Source: Anaerolineae bacterium
Lineage (GTDB): Bacteria; Chloroflexota; Anaerolineae; Aggregatilineales; Phototrophicaceae
NCBI GenBank assembly: GCA_022843385.1
Contig: JALHNT010000010.1
Coordinates: 100,385 to 164,384 of the forward strand
Direction of reading: 5' to 3'
Length of the DNA stretch: 64,000 nt
Shown here: one piece after another, positions 53,000-60,595 of the stretch
Position numbering within the stretch: the first letter of the stretch is position 1
Layout of the letters: each line of letters starts with the position of its first letter
The notes under the pieces: generated by a model
The model's database searches: none
What the model was told of the DNA's origin: nothing
The model's input: the letters and a program-made list of their open reading frames with translations, nothing else
Position numbers and translations under genes: made by a program

Positions 53000-54425
53000 T
53001 AGCCTGCAAATGTTCGTAAGCCGCCGCCAGCGCTGCGCCTCCGATCTGTGACGCCAACGCGGTATCAGCAGTATCTTCCAGGACGAGTGCGATGACTACG
53101 TTTCGCTGCCCATCCAGTTGAACGAAACCGATGAACCAGGTCAAGGCCTCGCTTCCTGAATAGGCCAGCGCAGCCTGCCCGCCGATGGCTAACTCATCCT
53201 GTAGGGCGTCCTGAGCCGCGCCTTCCACAACCGCCTGCGTCATCAAAGTCTGTAACTGCCGTGCCACATCAGCAGTCATCAGTGGCGTTGCTGTCATCGT
53301 TGGTGGTGCATCCAGCCAGGTATCGCTCCCCGGTCGGCGTATTTGGAGCAGCGTGAAGGGGGTAGGGGCATTACCCGCATTGGTGATGGCCGCTGTCAGC
53401 ACTGCCATTTCCAACGGTGTGATAGTAATGCCGCCTTGTCCCATTGCCCCTTCAACATAATTGTTGCGATTGAGTGAGGAACGGCTGGGTGTAGCTGTGA
53501 TGATTGCAACGGCCGTATCAACGTAGCCTGTGAGCGTTGCGGGTGTGTTCAGCCCCAGCGAGTCAAAACCAGATTGGATGACATCCAGACCTAGATTTTC
53601 GATCAACCGTTTGAACGGGTATGGGCAGCCGAAACGATAAGCATCATTGAGGCTGAAGGTGCTGCTTGATGATGCCATCAGGCAATTGAACTCAACGTCC
53701 CCTACCTTCACCGGCTGATCGGCATTTTCGGTCACATCGTCGAGTGAATAATTCACCAGCAGCGCAGTAGCCAGCAGAGGGGTTTGCAGAATAGCGCCCG
53801 GCTGGTAGACACCTTGCAACACCCGGTTGAAGAACGGTTTGCCTGCATCCTGCACCAGCAGATCCCAATTCTCATCCAGCGTGTTGGGGGCATAACTGGG
53901 CAGGCTGACGAGCGATAGCACCGCGCCATCCGGCACGGATAGCATGACGGCTGCGCCACGTCTGCCCGCCATAAGGTCGAGAACGGCCTGTTGAATGGTC
54001 AGATCAAAAGTGAGCCGGATATCGCTGCCAATTTGCGCCCGATGGAGCCAGTCGTTCATCAACGTTTGGCTGAGATCAGAGGGAATATCCTCACCACGCA
54101 GGATCGGGTTGAATGCGGCTTCTGCACCACTCACCCCATAGCGCAGGCTGGCATAGCCCAGCGCGCTCGCCATCTCGTCGTATTGGTAGCGTCGTGTGAC
54201 CCGTCCGGTAGTATCGATGCTACTGGTCGCCAGCAGATTGCCCTGTCGGTCGTAAATCTGCCCGCGCTGAATCCGCTGTTCGACCTCAACGCGCCGCGGA
54301 TTATCCGGTCGCTGAAGAATGCTGTCAGGACCGACCACACTCCAGTAAGCCGCAGCCAGAGCCACAAGCCCAAATCCAATCAGCAGCCCGAATGCCAGCC
54401 GGTTCAGTTCACGTTGAAAAGCCAT
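52971..54425 (-). CDS. Catalytically degenerate class B PBP (PbpA/FtsI-like)
   Basis: A 484-residue protein with one N-terminal helix (about residues 11-30), a dimerisation-like domain with IYDRQGNLLA and the NPR motif (DNPRRVE), and a transpeptidase domain (RRGAAVMLSVPDGAVLSLVSLPSYAPN). The domain should carry SxxK in PGSxFK, but here the sequence is YQPGAILQTP, so the Ser is Ala211 and the Lys Gln214. The KTG motif is replaced by LAYSGS (about residues 420-425). Beta-lactam-type catalysis should be impossible, so it likely acts as a scaffold or regulator of FtsW. Start set at 54425, one base after the ftsW stop. Confidence 0.87.
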   Translation of the reverse strand: MAFQRELNRLAFGLLIGFGLVALAAAYWSVVGPDSILQRPDNPRRVEVEQRIQRGQIYDRQGNLLATSSIDTTGRVTRRYQYDEMASALGYASLRYGVSGAEAAFNPILRGEDIPSDLSQTLMNDWLHRAQIGSDIRLTFDLTIQQAVLDLMAGRRGAAVMLSVPDGAVLSLVSLPSYAPNTLDENWDLLVQDAGKPFFNRVLQGVYQPGAILQTPLLATALLVNYSLDDVTENADQPVKVGDVEFNCLMASSSSTFSLNDAYRFGCPYPFKRLIENLGLDVIQSGFDSLGLNTPATLTGYVDTAVAIITATPSRSSLNRNNYVEGAMGQGGITITPLEMAVLTAAITNAGNAPTPFTLLQIRRPGSDTWLDAPPTMTATPLMTADVARQLQTLMTQAVVEGAAQDALQDELAIGGQAALAYSGSEALTWFIGFVQLDGQRNVVIALVLEDTADTALASQIGGAALAAAYEHLQAISPLPTAGA

Positions 54426-54426
54426 C

Positions 54427-55728
54427 TCATGACTCCAGCGCTGATAGCCGCAGCAGGAGGCCAATCATCACAAAACTAGCTAGCAGCGAACTGCCCCCAT
54501 AACTCAGGAAGGGTAGGGTCACGCCGGTCAGTGGCATGAGTTTCAGTACACCCATCATGATGAGCAGGCTTTGAATGGCGATGATGAGACTGAGGCCAAC
54601 GGCCAACAACGCCAGAAATGAGCGCCCTTGCTGCCGGATCGCGATTTGCAGGCCGCGCAAGGTCAGCACCGCGATGCTGGCGACGACACAGCACACACCT
54701 AGCAGTCCCCACTCTTCGGCAATAGCGGCGAAGACAAAATCGGAGTGAACGACTGGAATGTAGGTCGGCGATCCCTGACCCACTCCCTGACCAAATGACC
54801 CACCAGCAGCGAAAGTCATCAGGCTTTGCACGATCTGAAAGGCGCGATTATCGGCTTCCGGCCAGGGGTTTAACCAGATATCGACCCGCAATTGTACGAC
54901 CGAAAATGCCTGATAGGCCGCAAATCCAGCCACCAGGATCAGACCACCGCCGGCGATAAGGATGAGGGTATAGCCGCTGGCGATGTAGAGGAGCAGGATG
55001 AAGACTGCGAAGAACAGGATGGCTGTACCCAGGTCGCGCTGCCAAACCAGGATTACGATGGCAATGCCCCACATGAGCAGAATAGGGCCGAATAGACGCG
55101 GCGATAACGACGGACGATGCGCGGCAGCAAGGTTCAGGGCGCGGATGGCGGGGTATTGTTCAGCGAGGTAGCTGGCAAGAAAGGCAACCAGGATGATCTT
55201 CAATGCCTCGGAAGGTTGAAAGAAGACCGACCCGAATCCCAGCCAGAGCTGTGGTGCGCTCTCGAAACCAGAGGGGTTGGTGCCGAGGATGATGGTGCCG
55301 ACCAGCAGCAGAATGCCGATGATCAACAGCACATAGCGATACTGGCGCAACCAACGCAGCGTATGAGGGAAGGTTGCCACCAGCAGCATCGCCGCAACCG
55401 ACACTGCCACCCAGACCATCTGCCGTTCGGAAAAGCGCGGCGCAAGCCGTTCAACCAAAATCAATCCCCATCCGCTGAGAAACATGGGAATCGCGAACAG
55501 GAACGGATCATGCCCAGCTAGAAAGCGATTGAGGATTGCCTGACCGCCCAGCACACACACCACCCAAACCAGTGCGTGCAGCCACTCTACCGACTGCAAT
55601 TGACCACGTACCAGCAGCAGCGCCAGGGTATTGACCAGCACAAAGGCTACCCCAATTCCCAGCAAACTAAACTGGACACGGCGTGCGCCCGCTGCTGGAG
55701 TTGTCTTGAGTCGAAGGCTATCAACCAT
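54427..55728 (-). CDS. FtsW/RodA/SpoVE-family glycan polymerase
   Basis: SEDS-family lipid II polymerase of 433 residues with about ten helices. The diagnostic blocks are LVERLAPRFSERQMVWV, QPSEALKIILVAFLASYLAEQYP, WQRDLGTAILFFAVFILLLYIASG, GSFGQGVGQGSPTYIPVVHSDFVFAAIAEEWGLLG and MPLTGVTLPFLSYGGSSLLASFVMIGLLLRLS. It pairs with the PBP-like protein encoded 1 bp downstream, as SEDS proteins work with class B PBPs. Whether it acts in division (FtsW) or elongation (RodA) cannot be told. The ATG overlaps the mtaP stop (TAATG). Confidence 0.93.
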   Translation of the reverse strand: MVDSLRLKTTPAAGARRVQFSLLGIGVAFVLVNTLALLLVRGQLQSVEWLHALVWVVCVLGGQAILNRFLAGHDPFLFAIPMFLSGWGLILVERLAPRFSERQMVWVAVSVAAMLLVATFPHTLRWLRQYRYVLLIIGILLLVGTIILGTNPSGFESAPQLWLGFGSVFFQPSEALKIILVAFLASYLAEQYPAIRALNLAAAHRPSLSPRLFGPILLMWGIAIVILVWQRDLGTAILFFAVFILLLYIASGYTLILIAGGGLILVAGFAAYQAFSVVQLRVDIWLNPWPEADNRAFQIVQSLMTFAAGGSFGQGVGQGSPTYIPVVHSDFVFAAIAEEWGLLGVCCVVASIAVLTLRGLQIAIRQQGRSFLALLAVGLSLIIAIQSLLIMMGVLKLMPLTGVTLPFLSYGGSSLLASFVMIGLLLRLSALES

Positions 55729-56600
55729 TATGGTGTGTTGAAATACTTGCCGACAATGGGTTGCAGCGCCTTCAGCACCGCCGGATCAACTACGGCGCGA
55801 TCAGTCATGATGGAATTTTGCAGGGCGCTGTGGCAGGCATATTTCGCCTGTGTATCAATCCGTTCGACCGCTGTGGCGACTGCCTGTTGTGCCAGTTCGA
55901 TGTTGTGATGAAAAGTTTCTATGACCTTGTCAACGGTGACCGGCGCTTCTGTGACATGCCATGAGTCGTAATCTGTAATATGCGCCATGGTCGCATAGGC
56001 GATTTCAGCTTCACGCGCCAAAAAAGCCTCGGGGCAGGTGGTCATGCCAATCAGATCGCAGCCCCACTGTTTGAAGATCAGGCTCTCGGCGCGGGTTGAA
56101 AAGCGCGGGCCTTCTTCGATCAGAAAGGTTCCGCCCAGATGAACGGTGCCGCCGACGCCTTGAACCGCCTCAAACAGGATCTTGCTCAAGTCTGCACAGA
56201 AAGGCTCGGCAACGGACACATGCGCCACCAAACCGCTGCCAAAGAATGAACGATCACGACTATTCGTATAGTCAAAAAGCTGATCGGGGATGACGATATG
56301 ACCCGGCGCGAAGGCTTCCTGGAGCGATCCACAGGCATTGACAGCGATAATGAAGCGCACGCCTAGCGACTTCAGGGCATAGATGTTGGCCTTGTAGGGA
56401 ATTGTAGTCGGACTGAAGACGTGTCCAATGCCATGACGCGGCAGAAAAGCCACCCGTCGGCCTCGCAGTGTGCCGATCACCAGGTCACTGCTGGGATTGC
56501 CGAAGGGGGTGGTCATCGGTCGGGTTTCCCTGTCGGTGATTTCCGCCATGCGGTACAGTCCAGAGCCGCCTATCACCGCGATGTCAATCGAGTCCGTCAT
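55728..56600 (-). CDS. mtaP: S-methyl-5'-thioadenosine phosphorylase-like protein
   Basis: Cleaves methylthioadenosine from polyamine or ethylene-type pathways to adenine and methylthioribose-1-phosphate for methionine salvage. The 290-residue protein is of PNP family 2: IGGSGLYRM, RHGIGHVFSPTTIPYKANI, AVNACGSLQE, GTFLIEEGPRFSTRAES, GCDLIGMTTCPEAFLAREAEIAYATMAHITDYDSW. Nucleoside specificity between MTA and other purine nucleosides is not certain. It sits between fhaB and ftsW, an insertion into an otherwise wall-related cluster, and is cotranslated with ftsW by a 1-bp overlap. Confidence 0.9.
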   Translation of the reverse strand: MTDSIDIAVIGGSGLYRMAEITDRETRPMTTPFGNPSSDLVIGTLRGRRVAFLPRHGIGHVFSPTTIPYKANIYALKSLGVRFIIAVNACGSLQEAFAPGHIVIPDQLFDYTNSRDRSFFGSGLVAHVSVAEPFCADLSKILFEAVQGVGGTVHLGGTFLIEEGPRFSTRAESLIFKQWGCDLIGMTTCPEAFLAREAEIAYATMAHITDYDSWHVTEAPVTVDKVIETFHHNIELAQQAVATAVERIDTQAKYACHSALQNSIMTDRAVVDPAVLKALQPIVGKYFNTP

Positions 56601-56654
56601 AATTTGTAATCCCTGTTCTTTGATGTTGCGGATGAGCGCCCGCCAGACAGTGGC

Positions 56655-57101
56655 TCAAATGCTTTCCAGTTCCAGCTTCAGGCGCAAATTGCCAATTGCG
56701 ATGACATCCCCATTGGTGATGACGGTGCGCTGGTTCACCCGAATGTCATTAAGATAGGTTCCATTGCGACTCTGAAAGTCTTCCAGCCACCACTGCTCTC
56801 CCTGCAACGTGACCCGCGCATGTTCCGTGCTGGCAAACGGGTCATCCAGAATGACCGTGTTGGTCGGCGCTCGTCCCAGCGTCGTCATCGGGAGAAGAGA
56901 ATACGACTCGCCGGTTGCCAGCAGGCGACCATCCAGCAATTGCAGCACGATCAGTCGGCCATAGCTCTGTCGCTGCCGGACGCTCTCCACTCCAGTCAGT
57001 CGATAATCGCGCCACAGGATAACCATCAGCCCTAGCAGAAATGACATCAGCAGCAGGCTGGAGAAGATCCGCAGGAGGAGCAGGATGACTTCGTTCGACA
57101 C
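56655..57101 (-). CDS. FHA-domain membrane protein (FhaB-like)
   Basis: A 148-residue protein with one N-terminal transmembrane helix (about residues 6-28) and a C-terminal FHA domain (TTLGRAPTNTVILDDPFASTEHARVTLQGEQWWLEDFQSRNGTYLNDIRV), in which the phosphothreonine-binding GR, S and N..T residues are present. FHA proteins recognise phosphothreonine made by Ser/Thr kinases. No kinase is in the window. In mycobacteria a protein of the same build (FhaB/FipA) acts on division with FtsZ and FtsQ; this gene lies near ftsW, which fits. Confidence 0.87.
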   Translation of the reverse strand: MSNEVILLLLRIFSSLLLMSFLLGLMVILWRDYRLTGVESVRQRQSYGRLIVLQLLDGRLLATGESYSLLPMTTLGRAPTNTVILDDPFASTEHARVTLQGEQWWLEDFQSRNGTYLNDIRVNQRTVITNGDVIAIGNLRLKLELESI

Positions 57102-57110
57102 AGGCTCAAC

Positions 57111-57911
57111 TCAATCCGGCAGGTCTGATGGCGCGGGTAGCACCGGCGGATAGATGCTGGTTTCAGGTTGCGTTGAGGACGGGTCTTCCATGTAAATCAG
57201 CCGGGTGCTCCCCAGCCGAATGACATCTCCCGGATGGAGTTGGTGCTCCTTTACCACAGCATCATTCACGAAAGTTCCGGTTTGGCTGTTGGTATCGAAC
57301 AACAGGTAACGACCAAAACGCAGCCGAAGCTGGGCATGGTAACGTGAGACAGCTCGATCATCGATGACAATGTGATTGTCACGACTGCGTCCGATATTGA
57401 CCAATTCCTGTGAAAGCATAATCATCTGTTGACCGTTGAGCAGCAGATGGGGATTGAGCGGTTTGCTTGGCTCTGGGGGCCAGGATACCGGCTTCATCAC
57501 AGCGGTGGTACTGGTCTTGCGCGACTGATGGCCGGCCAGAACGCGCACCGTTCCTGCCGCCAGTTCCTCATCAATCGCCAGGTCGATAATCGGTTGCTGA
57601 TTCATGCGGTAGCCGGAGGCCATCGCCAACTCGACCAGATATTGGCTCATTTGCTCGGGGAGGTCTGGGTGTTGTTGTAAAAGCTGCTGCCGAACATCGC
57701 CGTGCATGGCGATGGTATAGCGATCAGGCGCTATGGGTCGAGTGGGGTCTTGCGGTTTGATTTCGGCCTGGTCTTCCATTGCCCGCGCCAGTTGCAGTGC
57801 GACATCCTGGATGTTGATCCGTTTGCCGAAGAATTGGGCAAACACTCCTTCGACCAGATGCTCAAGTTGAGATTCCAGCCGCGCGATATGTTGTTCGCTG
57901 ATAATCGGCAT
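57111..57911 (-). CDS. FhaA-like protein (DUF3662 domain + FHA domain)
   Basis: A 266-residue soluble protein. The N-terminal ~130 residues carry the DUF3662 module (HIARLESQLEHLVEGVFAQFFGKRINIQDVALQLARAMEDQA), and the C-terminus an FHA domain (LVNIGRSRDNHIVIDDRAVSRYHAQLRLRFGRYLLFDTNSQTGTFVNDAVV). In mycobacteria FhaA controls peptidoglycan synthesis through MurJ/MviN phosphorylation partners. It is 9 bp ahead of the FhaB-like gene, the first of a cluster fhaA-fhaB-mtaP-ftsW-pbp that parallels the actinobacterial arrangement. Confidence 0.88.
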   Translation of the reverse strand: MPIISEQHIARLESQLEHLVEGVFAQFFGKRINIQDVALQLARAMEDQAEIKPQDPTRPIAPDRYTIAMHGDVRQQLLQQHPDLPEQMSQYLVELAMASGYRMNQQPIIDLAIDEELAAGTVRVLAGHQSRKTSTTAVMKPVSWPPEPSKPLNPHLLLNGQQMIMLSQELVNIGRSRDNHIVIDDRAVSRYHAQLRLRFGRYLLFDTNSQTGTFVNDAVVKEHQLHPGDVIRLGSTRLIYMEDPSSTQPETSIYPPVLPAPSDLPD

Positions 57912-57947
57912 ACTCGCCTATCTCACGCGATAATCCGATTGAGGGAA

Positions 57948-57972
57948 GGGGCGCAGTCTGAGAGTGCGCCCC
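57948..57972. terminator. GC-rich hairpin after the parvulin gene
   Basis: GGGGCGCA (57948-57955) pairs with TGCGCCCC (57965-57972), a perfect 8-bp stem with a 9-nt loop, 14 bp past the PPIase stop on the minus strand. No T-run follows, so termination would be partial. Confidence 0.45.
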
Positions 57973-57985
57973 ATATTGAATGTCA

Positions 57986-59380
57986 CTATCGGTCAAAGAT
58001 TGACCGGGGTTCGGTGGGGATATAATTCGCCCAGGTGCCGAACGTTTGAACCTTATCTGCGTTGGTCTCTTTGTATGTCTCGAACCAAGTGTTGAAGGCG
58101 CTGGCTTTGGCCTGGTTCTGCTGGTCTTCAGTCAGATCACGCTCTTCACGGGCACGCACCTGAATGATATGAAAGCCGAATTCGGTTTTGACCGGGCCGA
58201 GGACCTGTCCGATAGCACCGGTTGTGATGGCATCCTGGAATTCGCGGACGTAATTGGTGACCGGGGCCCAGCCCAGTTCGCCACCGCGCGGGGCATTGCT
58301 CTGATCGGTAGAAACGGCTCGCGCCAAATCGGCGAACGACTCACCCGCATTCAACGCCGCGACCACATCATTGGCTTCCTCTTCGGTAGCTACCAGGATG
58401 TGACGGGTATCGGCGAACAGCCCTTTGTCGGTGACGTCGCTCGCCACGTTATCCTGAAGCTTTGTGCGCAAAGCCCGCACTTCAAAATATGCGCGTAGAT
58501 CCCCGTCGGTCATGCCGGTGGCGCGGCGAATTTCGCGGAAGAAATTGTCGCGGGTCTGATCATTTTGCCGTGTAATTTCCTCGACACTCTGGGTTGGCTC
58601 TGGTGGCAGAGTCGGCAGTGGCGTGGCCGATGGCGTCGCGGTGAGTTCTGGTGTCGGTGTCAGCGTCGGGGTGGGCGATGGCGTCGGCGATACAATCGCT
58701 GTGGGCGACGGCGTCGGCGTGATGGTCGGGGTTGCTTCTCCGGTTGCTTCAGCAGTGGCTTCAGTCGCTGGGATTTCTTCTGGCGGTTGGATGCCGAGGA
58801 ATGTCCTGATCTGCTCATCAATGTCGGCCTGGGTGACGCTCACCCCTCGCTCGGCTGCCGCTTTCCGAATCTGCTCATCTTCAACGATCTGATCAACAAC
58901 CGATTGCGCCATCGTATCCGGCACCTGAAGCTGTTGTATCCAGGTGGCATATGGTTCCTGCTGGGCGTACTGCTGGAAAAACTGTTCCGAGTTAATGCCG
59001 AATTGTTCAAATTGTTGTAAGGTGTTGACCAGGCGCTGATTGGTCACATAGCGCTCAAAACGAAAGCGCCGCTGAAACTGGACGACCGAAATATTGGTGC
59101 CATCAACCGTTGCGACGGTCTGGTTCGGGATAATCACCTGATCGATGACGAATGTCGCGACCAGCATAATGAGGACGACGGCGACGGCCACAGCGGTGCC
59201 AATGATGACCCAGCGTTGGATCTCATGTTCACGCTCGGCGCGTGATTTGTGTTCTCGTTGAATGGGTGCCGCTGGCTTCTTGCTCTTCTCCCCAGCCGGT
59301 GTCGGTTCAGCCGGTGCAGCGGCTGGAGCTTTGTTAGGCGCATCTTTCGGAAGACCGGTGGTCTGGCTGCGTTTGGACAT
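57986..59380 (-). CDS. Membrane-anchored parvulin-type peptidyl-prolyl isomerase
   Basis: A 464-residue foldase of the SurA/PrsA type. A cytosolic Pro/Lys-rich N-terminus (residues 1-60) is followed by a transmembrane helix (WVIIGTAVAVAVVLIMLVATFVI), then a SurA-like helical region (RFRFERYVTNQRLVNTLQQF; DEQIRTFLG). A Thr/Pro linker and the parvulin domain follow (TRHILVATEEEANDVVAALNAGESFADLARAVSTDQSNAPRGGELGWAPV ... QVLGPVKTEFGFHIIQV). It would aid folding of exported proteins. Start at 59380 because of an AGGAG site 7 bp upstream; a longer reading would run into the terminator of rpsR. Confidence 0.9.
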   Translation of the reverse strand: MSKRSQTTGLPKDAPNKAPAAAPAEPTPAGEKSKKPAAPIQREHKSRAEREHEIQRWVIIGTAVAVAVVLIMLVATFVIDQVIIPNQTVATVDGTNISVVQFQRRFRFERYVTNQRLVNTLQQFEQFGINSEQFFQQYAQQEPYATWIQQLQVPDTMAQSVVDQIVEDEQIRKAAAERGVSVTQADIDEQIRTFLGIQPPEEIPATEATAEATGEATPTITPTPSPTAIVSPTPSPTPTLTPTPELTATPSATPLPTLPPEPTQSVEEITRQNDQTRDNFFREIRRATGMTDGDLRAYFEVRALRTKLQDNVASDVTDKGLFADTRHILVATEEEANDVVAALNAGESFADLARAVSTDQSNAPRGGELGWAPVTNYVREFQDAITTGAIGQVLGPVKTEFGFHIIQVRAREERDLTEDQQNQAKASAFNTWFETYKETNADKVQTFGTWANYIPTEPRSIFDR

Positions 59381-59395
59381 AACGTACTCCTGGTC

Positions 59396-59431
59396 ACGAA
59401 AAAGGGCATCGTCCTGCGTGACCATGCCCTT
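59396..59431 (-). terminator. Rho-independent terminator of the rpsF-ssb-rpsR operon
   Basis: On the minus strand AAGGGCAT pairs with ATGCCCTT (plus strand 59402-59409 with 59424-59431), followed by TTTTT. It sits 23 bp past the rpsR stop. Confidence 0.75.
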
Positions 59432-59453
59432 CTACAGCGAGAATGGGTTTACT

Positions 59454-59738
59454 TCAGTCGGTGTTCGAGATGTAGGGCAGCAGCGCTAGATAACGCGCCC
59501 GCTTCACTTCACGTGCCAGTTCGCGCTGGCAGCGTGCACAATTGCCCGTCTGACGGCGCGGCTTGATCTTCCCGGTCTCGTTGATGTTGCGCCGCAGGGC
59601 GTCGATCTCTTTGTAATCAAAGCAACGACCTTCGGGGCAATAGACGGTGCCGCGACCACGACCCGGACGCGGCCGGCGTGATGGGCGAGAGTCGCGATCG
59701 CCGCTTTCTTCGACTTCCTGAAATTCCACGTCACTCAT
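59454..59738 (-). CDS. rpsR: 30S ribosomal protein S18
   Basis: The core [51 protein letters not shown] is S18. The N-terminal ~30 residues are a highly charged extension. Four cysteines (CPEGRC and CARC) suggest a zinc-binding (C+) form. A GAGGAG site is 8 bp before the ATG. Confidence 0.96.
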   Translation of the reverse strand: MSDVEFQEVEESGDRDSRPSRRPRPGRGRGTVYCPEGRCFDYKEIDALRRNINETGKIKPRRQTGNCARCQRELAREVKRARYLALLPYISNTD

Positions 59739-59753
59739 GGATTGGTCTCCTCG

Positions 59754-60164
59754 TTAGAATGCATAATCATCGCTGTCGTGACTACCGTCCATGAAATCGA
59801 CTTCAGCGTCTTCATGATGGCTGTCGCGGCGGCGATCACCGAGCAGGATCATTTCATTGGCGACCAGCTCAGTGCGGAAATGTTTCTTACCTGTTTCATC
59901 TTCCCAGCCGCGCGTCTGGAGACGCCCCTCGATATAGACCTGCTGGTTCTTGCTGAGGTGAGTCTTGCAGATCTCGGCAAGCTGTCCCCAGGCAACGACG
60001 TTGAACCACTCGGTCTCTTCGCGGCGTTCCCCTTCGGCGGATGTCCAGGTTCGGCTGGTGGCAACGCTGAAGCTCGTCACGGGTCGACCACTGGGTGTGT
60101 ATCGCATTTCAGGGTCGCGTCCCAATGTGCCGATAATCATAACTTTGTTCAGCCCTCGTCCCAT
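59754..60164 (-). CDS. ssb: Single-stranded DNA-binding protein
   Basis: An OB-fold protein of 136 residues (NKVMIIGTLGRDPEMRYTPSGRPVTSFSVATSRTW ... EWFNVVAWGQLAEICKTHLSKNQQVYIEGRLQTR). The acidic tail ends DSHDSDDYAF: a truncated version of the usual DDxxPF interaction tip in which the Pro is replaced by Ala. It lies between rpsF and rpsR as in many bacteria. Confidence 0.95.
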   Translation of the reverse strand: MGRGLNKVMIIGTLGRDPEMRYTPSGRPVTSFSVATSRTWTSAEGERREETEWFNVVAWGQLAEICKTHLSKNQQVYIEGRLQTRGWEDETGKKHFRTELVANEMILLGDRRRDSHHEDAEVDFMDGSHDSDDYAF

Positions 60165-60195
60165 AGCGGTTTACTCCCGATGCCTATCGACCCAC

Positions 60196-60492
60196 TCAGG
60201 TGAGGTCAGGGCGAATGAGCAGATAACGCAGGACGTTCGGTGAGATGTGCATGTTGCGTTCGAGTTCAGGAAGGTTCTTCGGATCAATATCGGCGCTCAT
60301 GACCACATAGTAGCCATCGCGCTGCTTGTCGATCTCGTAGGCCAGCTTGCGCTTGCCCCACCGATCAATCTTGGTCACCTGACCCAGACTATCGGCCTCT
60401 ACCCAGCTTTGAACCAGAGTCACCGTGTTGTTGATGACTTCTTCGTTCGGATCAGATCGCACAATAAAAGTTAACTCGTATGAGTGTCGCAT
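60196..60492 (-). CDS. rpsF: 30S ribosomal protein S6
   Basis: RHSYELTFIVRSDPNEEVI, KRKLAYEIDKQRDGYYVVM and NMHISPNVLRYLLIR are S6. The length of 98 residues is usual. The start at 60492 is supported by homology, yet the AAGGAG site lies 16 nt upstream, which is too far unless the hairpin described at 60494-60517 shortens the path. First gene of rpsF-ssb-rpsR. Confidence 0.95.
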   Translation of the reverse strand: MRHSYELTFIVRSDPNEEVINNTVTLVQSWVEADSLGQVTKIDRWGKRKLAYEIDKQRDGYYVVMSADIDPKNLPELERNMHISPNVLRYLLIRPDLT

Positions 60493-60493
60493 A

Positions 60494-60517
60494 GGGGTAC
60501 GTTGTTCTCCTTTCCCC
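60494..60517 (-). promoter_or_regulatory. Hairpin between ribosome site and start codon of rpsF
   Basis: On the minus strand GGGG (60517-60514) can pair with CCCC (60497-60494), just before the ATG, looping out 16 nt that contain AAGGAG. S6:S18 complexes are known to bind rpsF leaders; this may be such a structure, though the consensus bulge was not verified. Confidence 0.3.
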
Positions 60518-60595
60518 GGAATTGCCCCACTTTCAACGCCAGGCGTCTGATTGGAGCGGAAAGCGCTATCCACTAGTGTGAATGCACACGAAATC

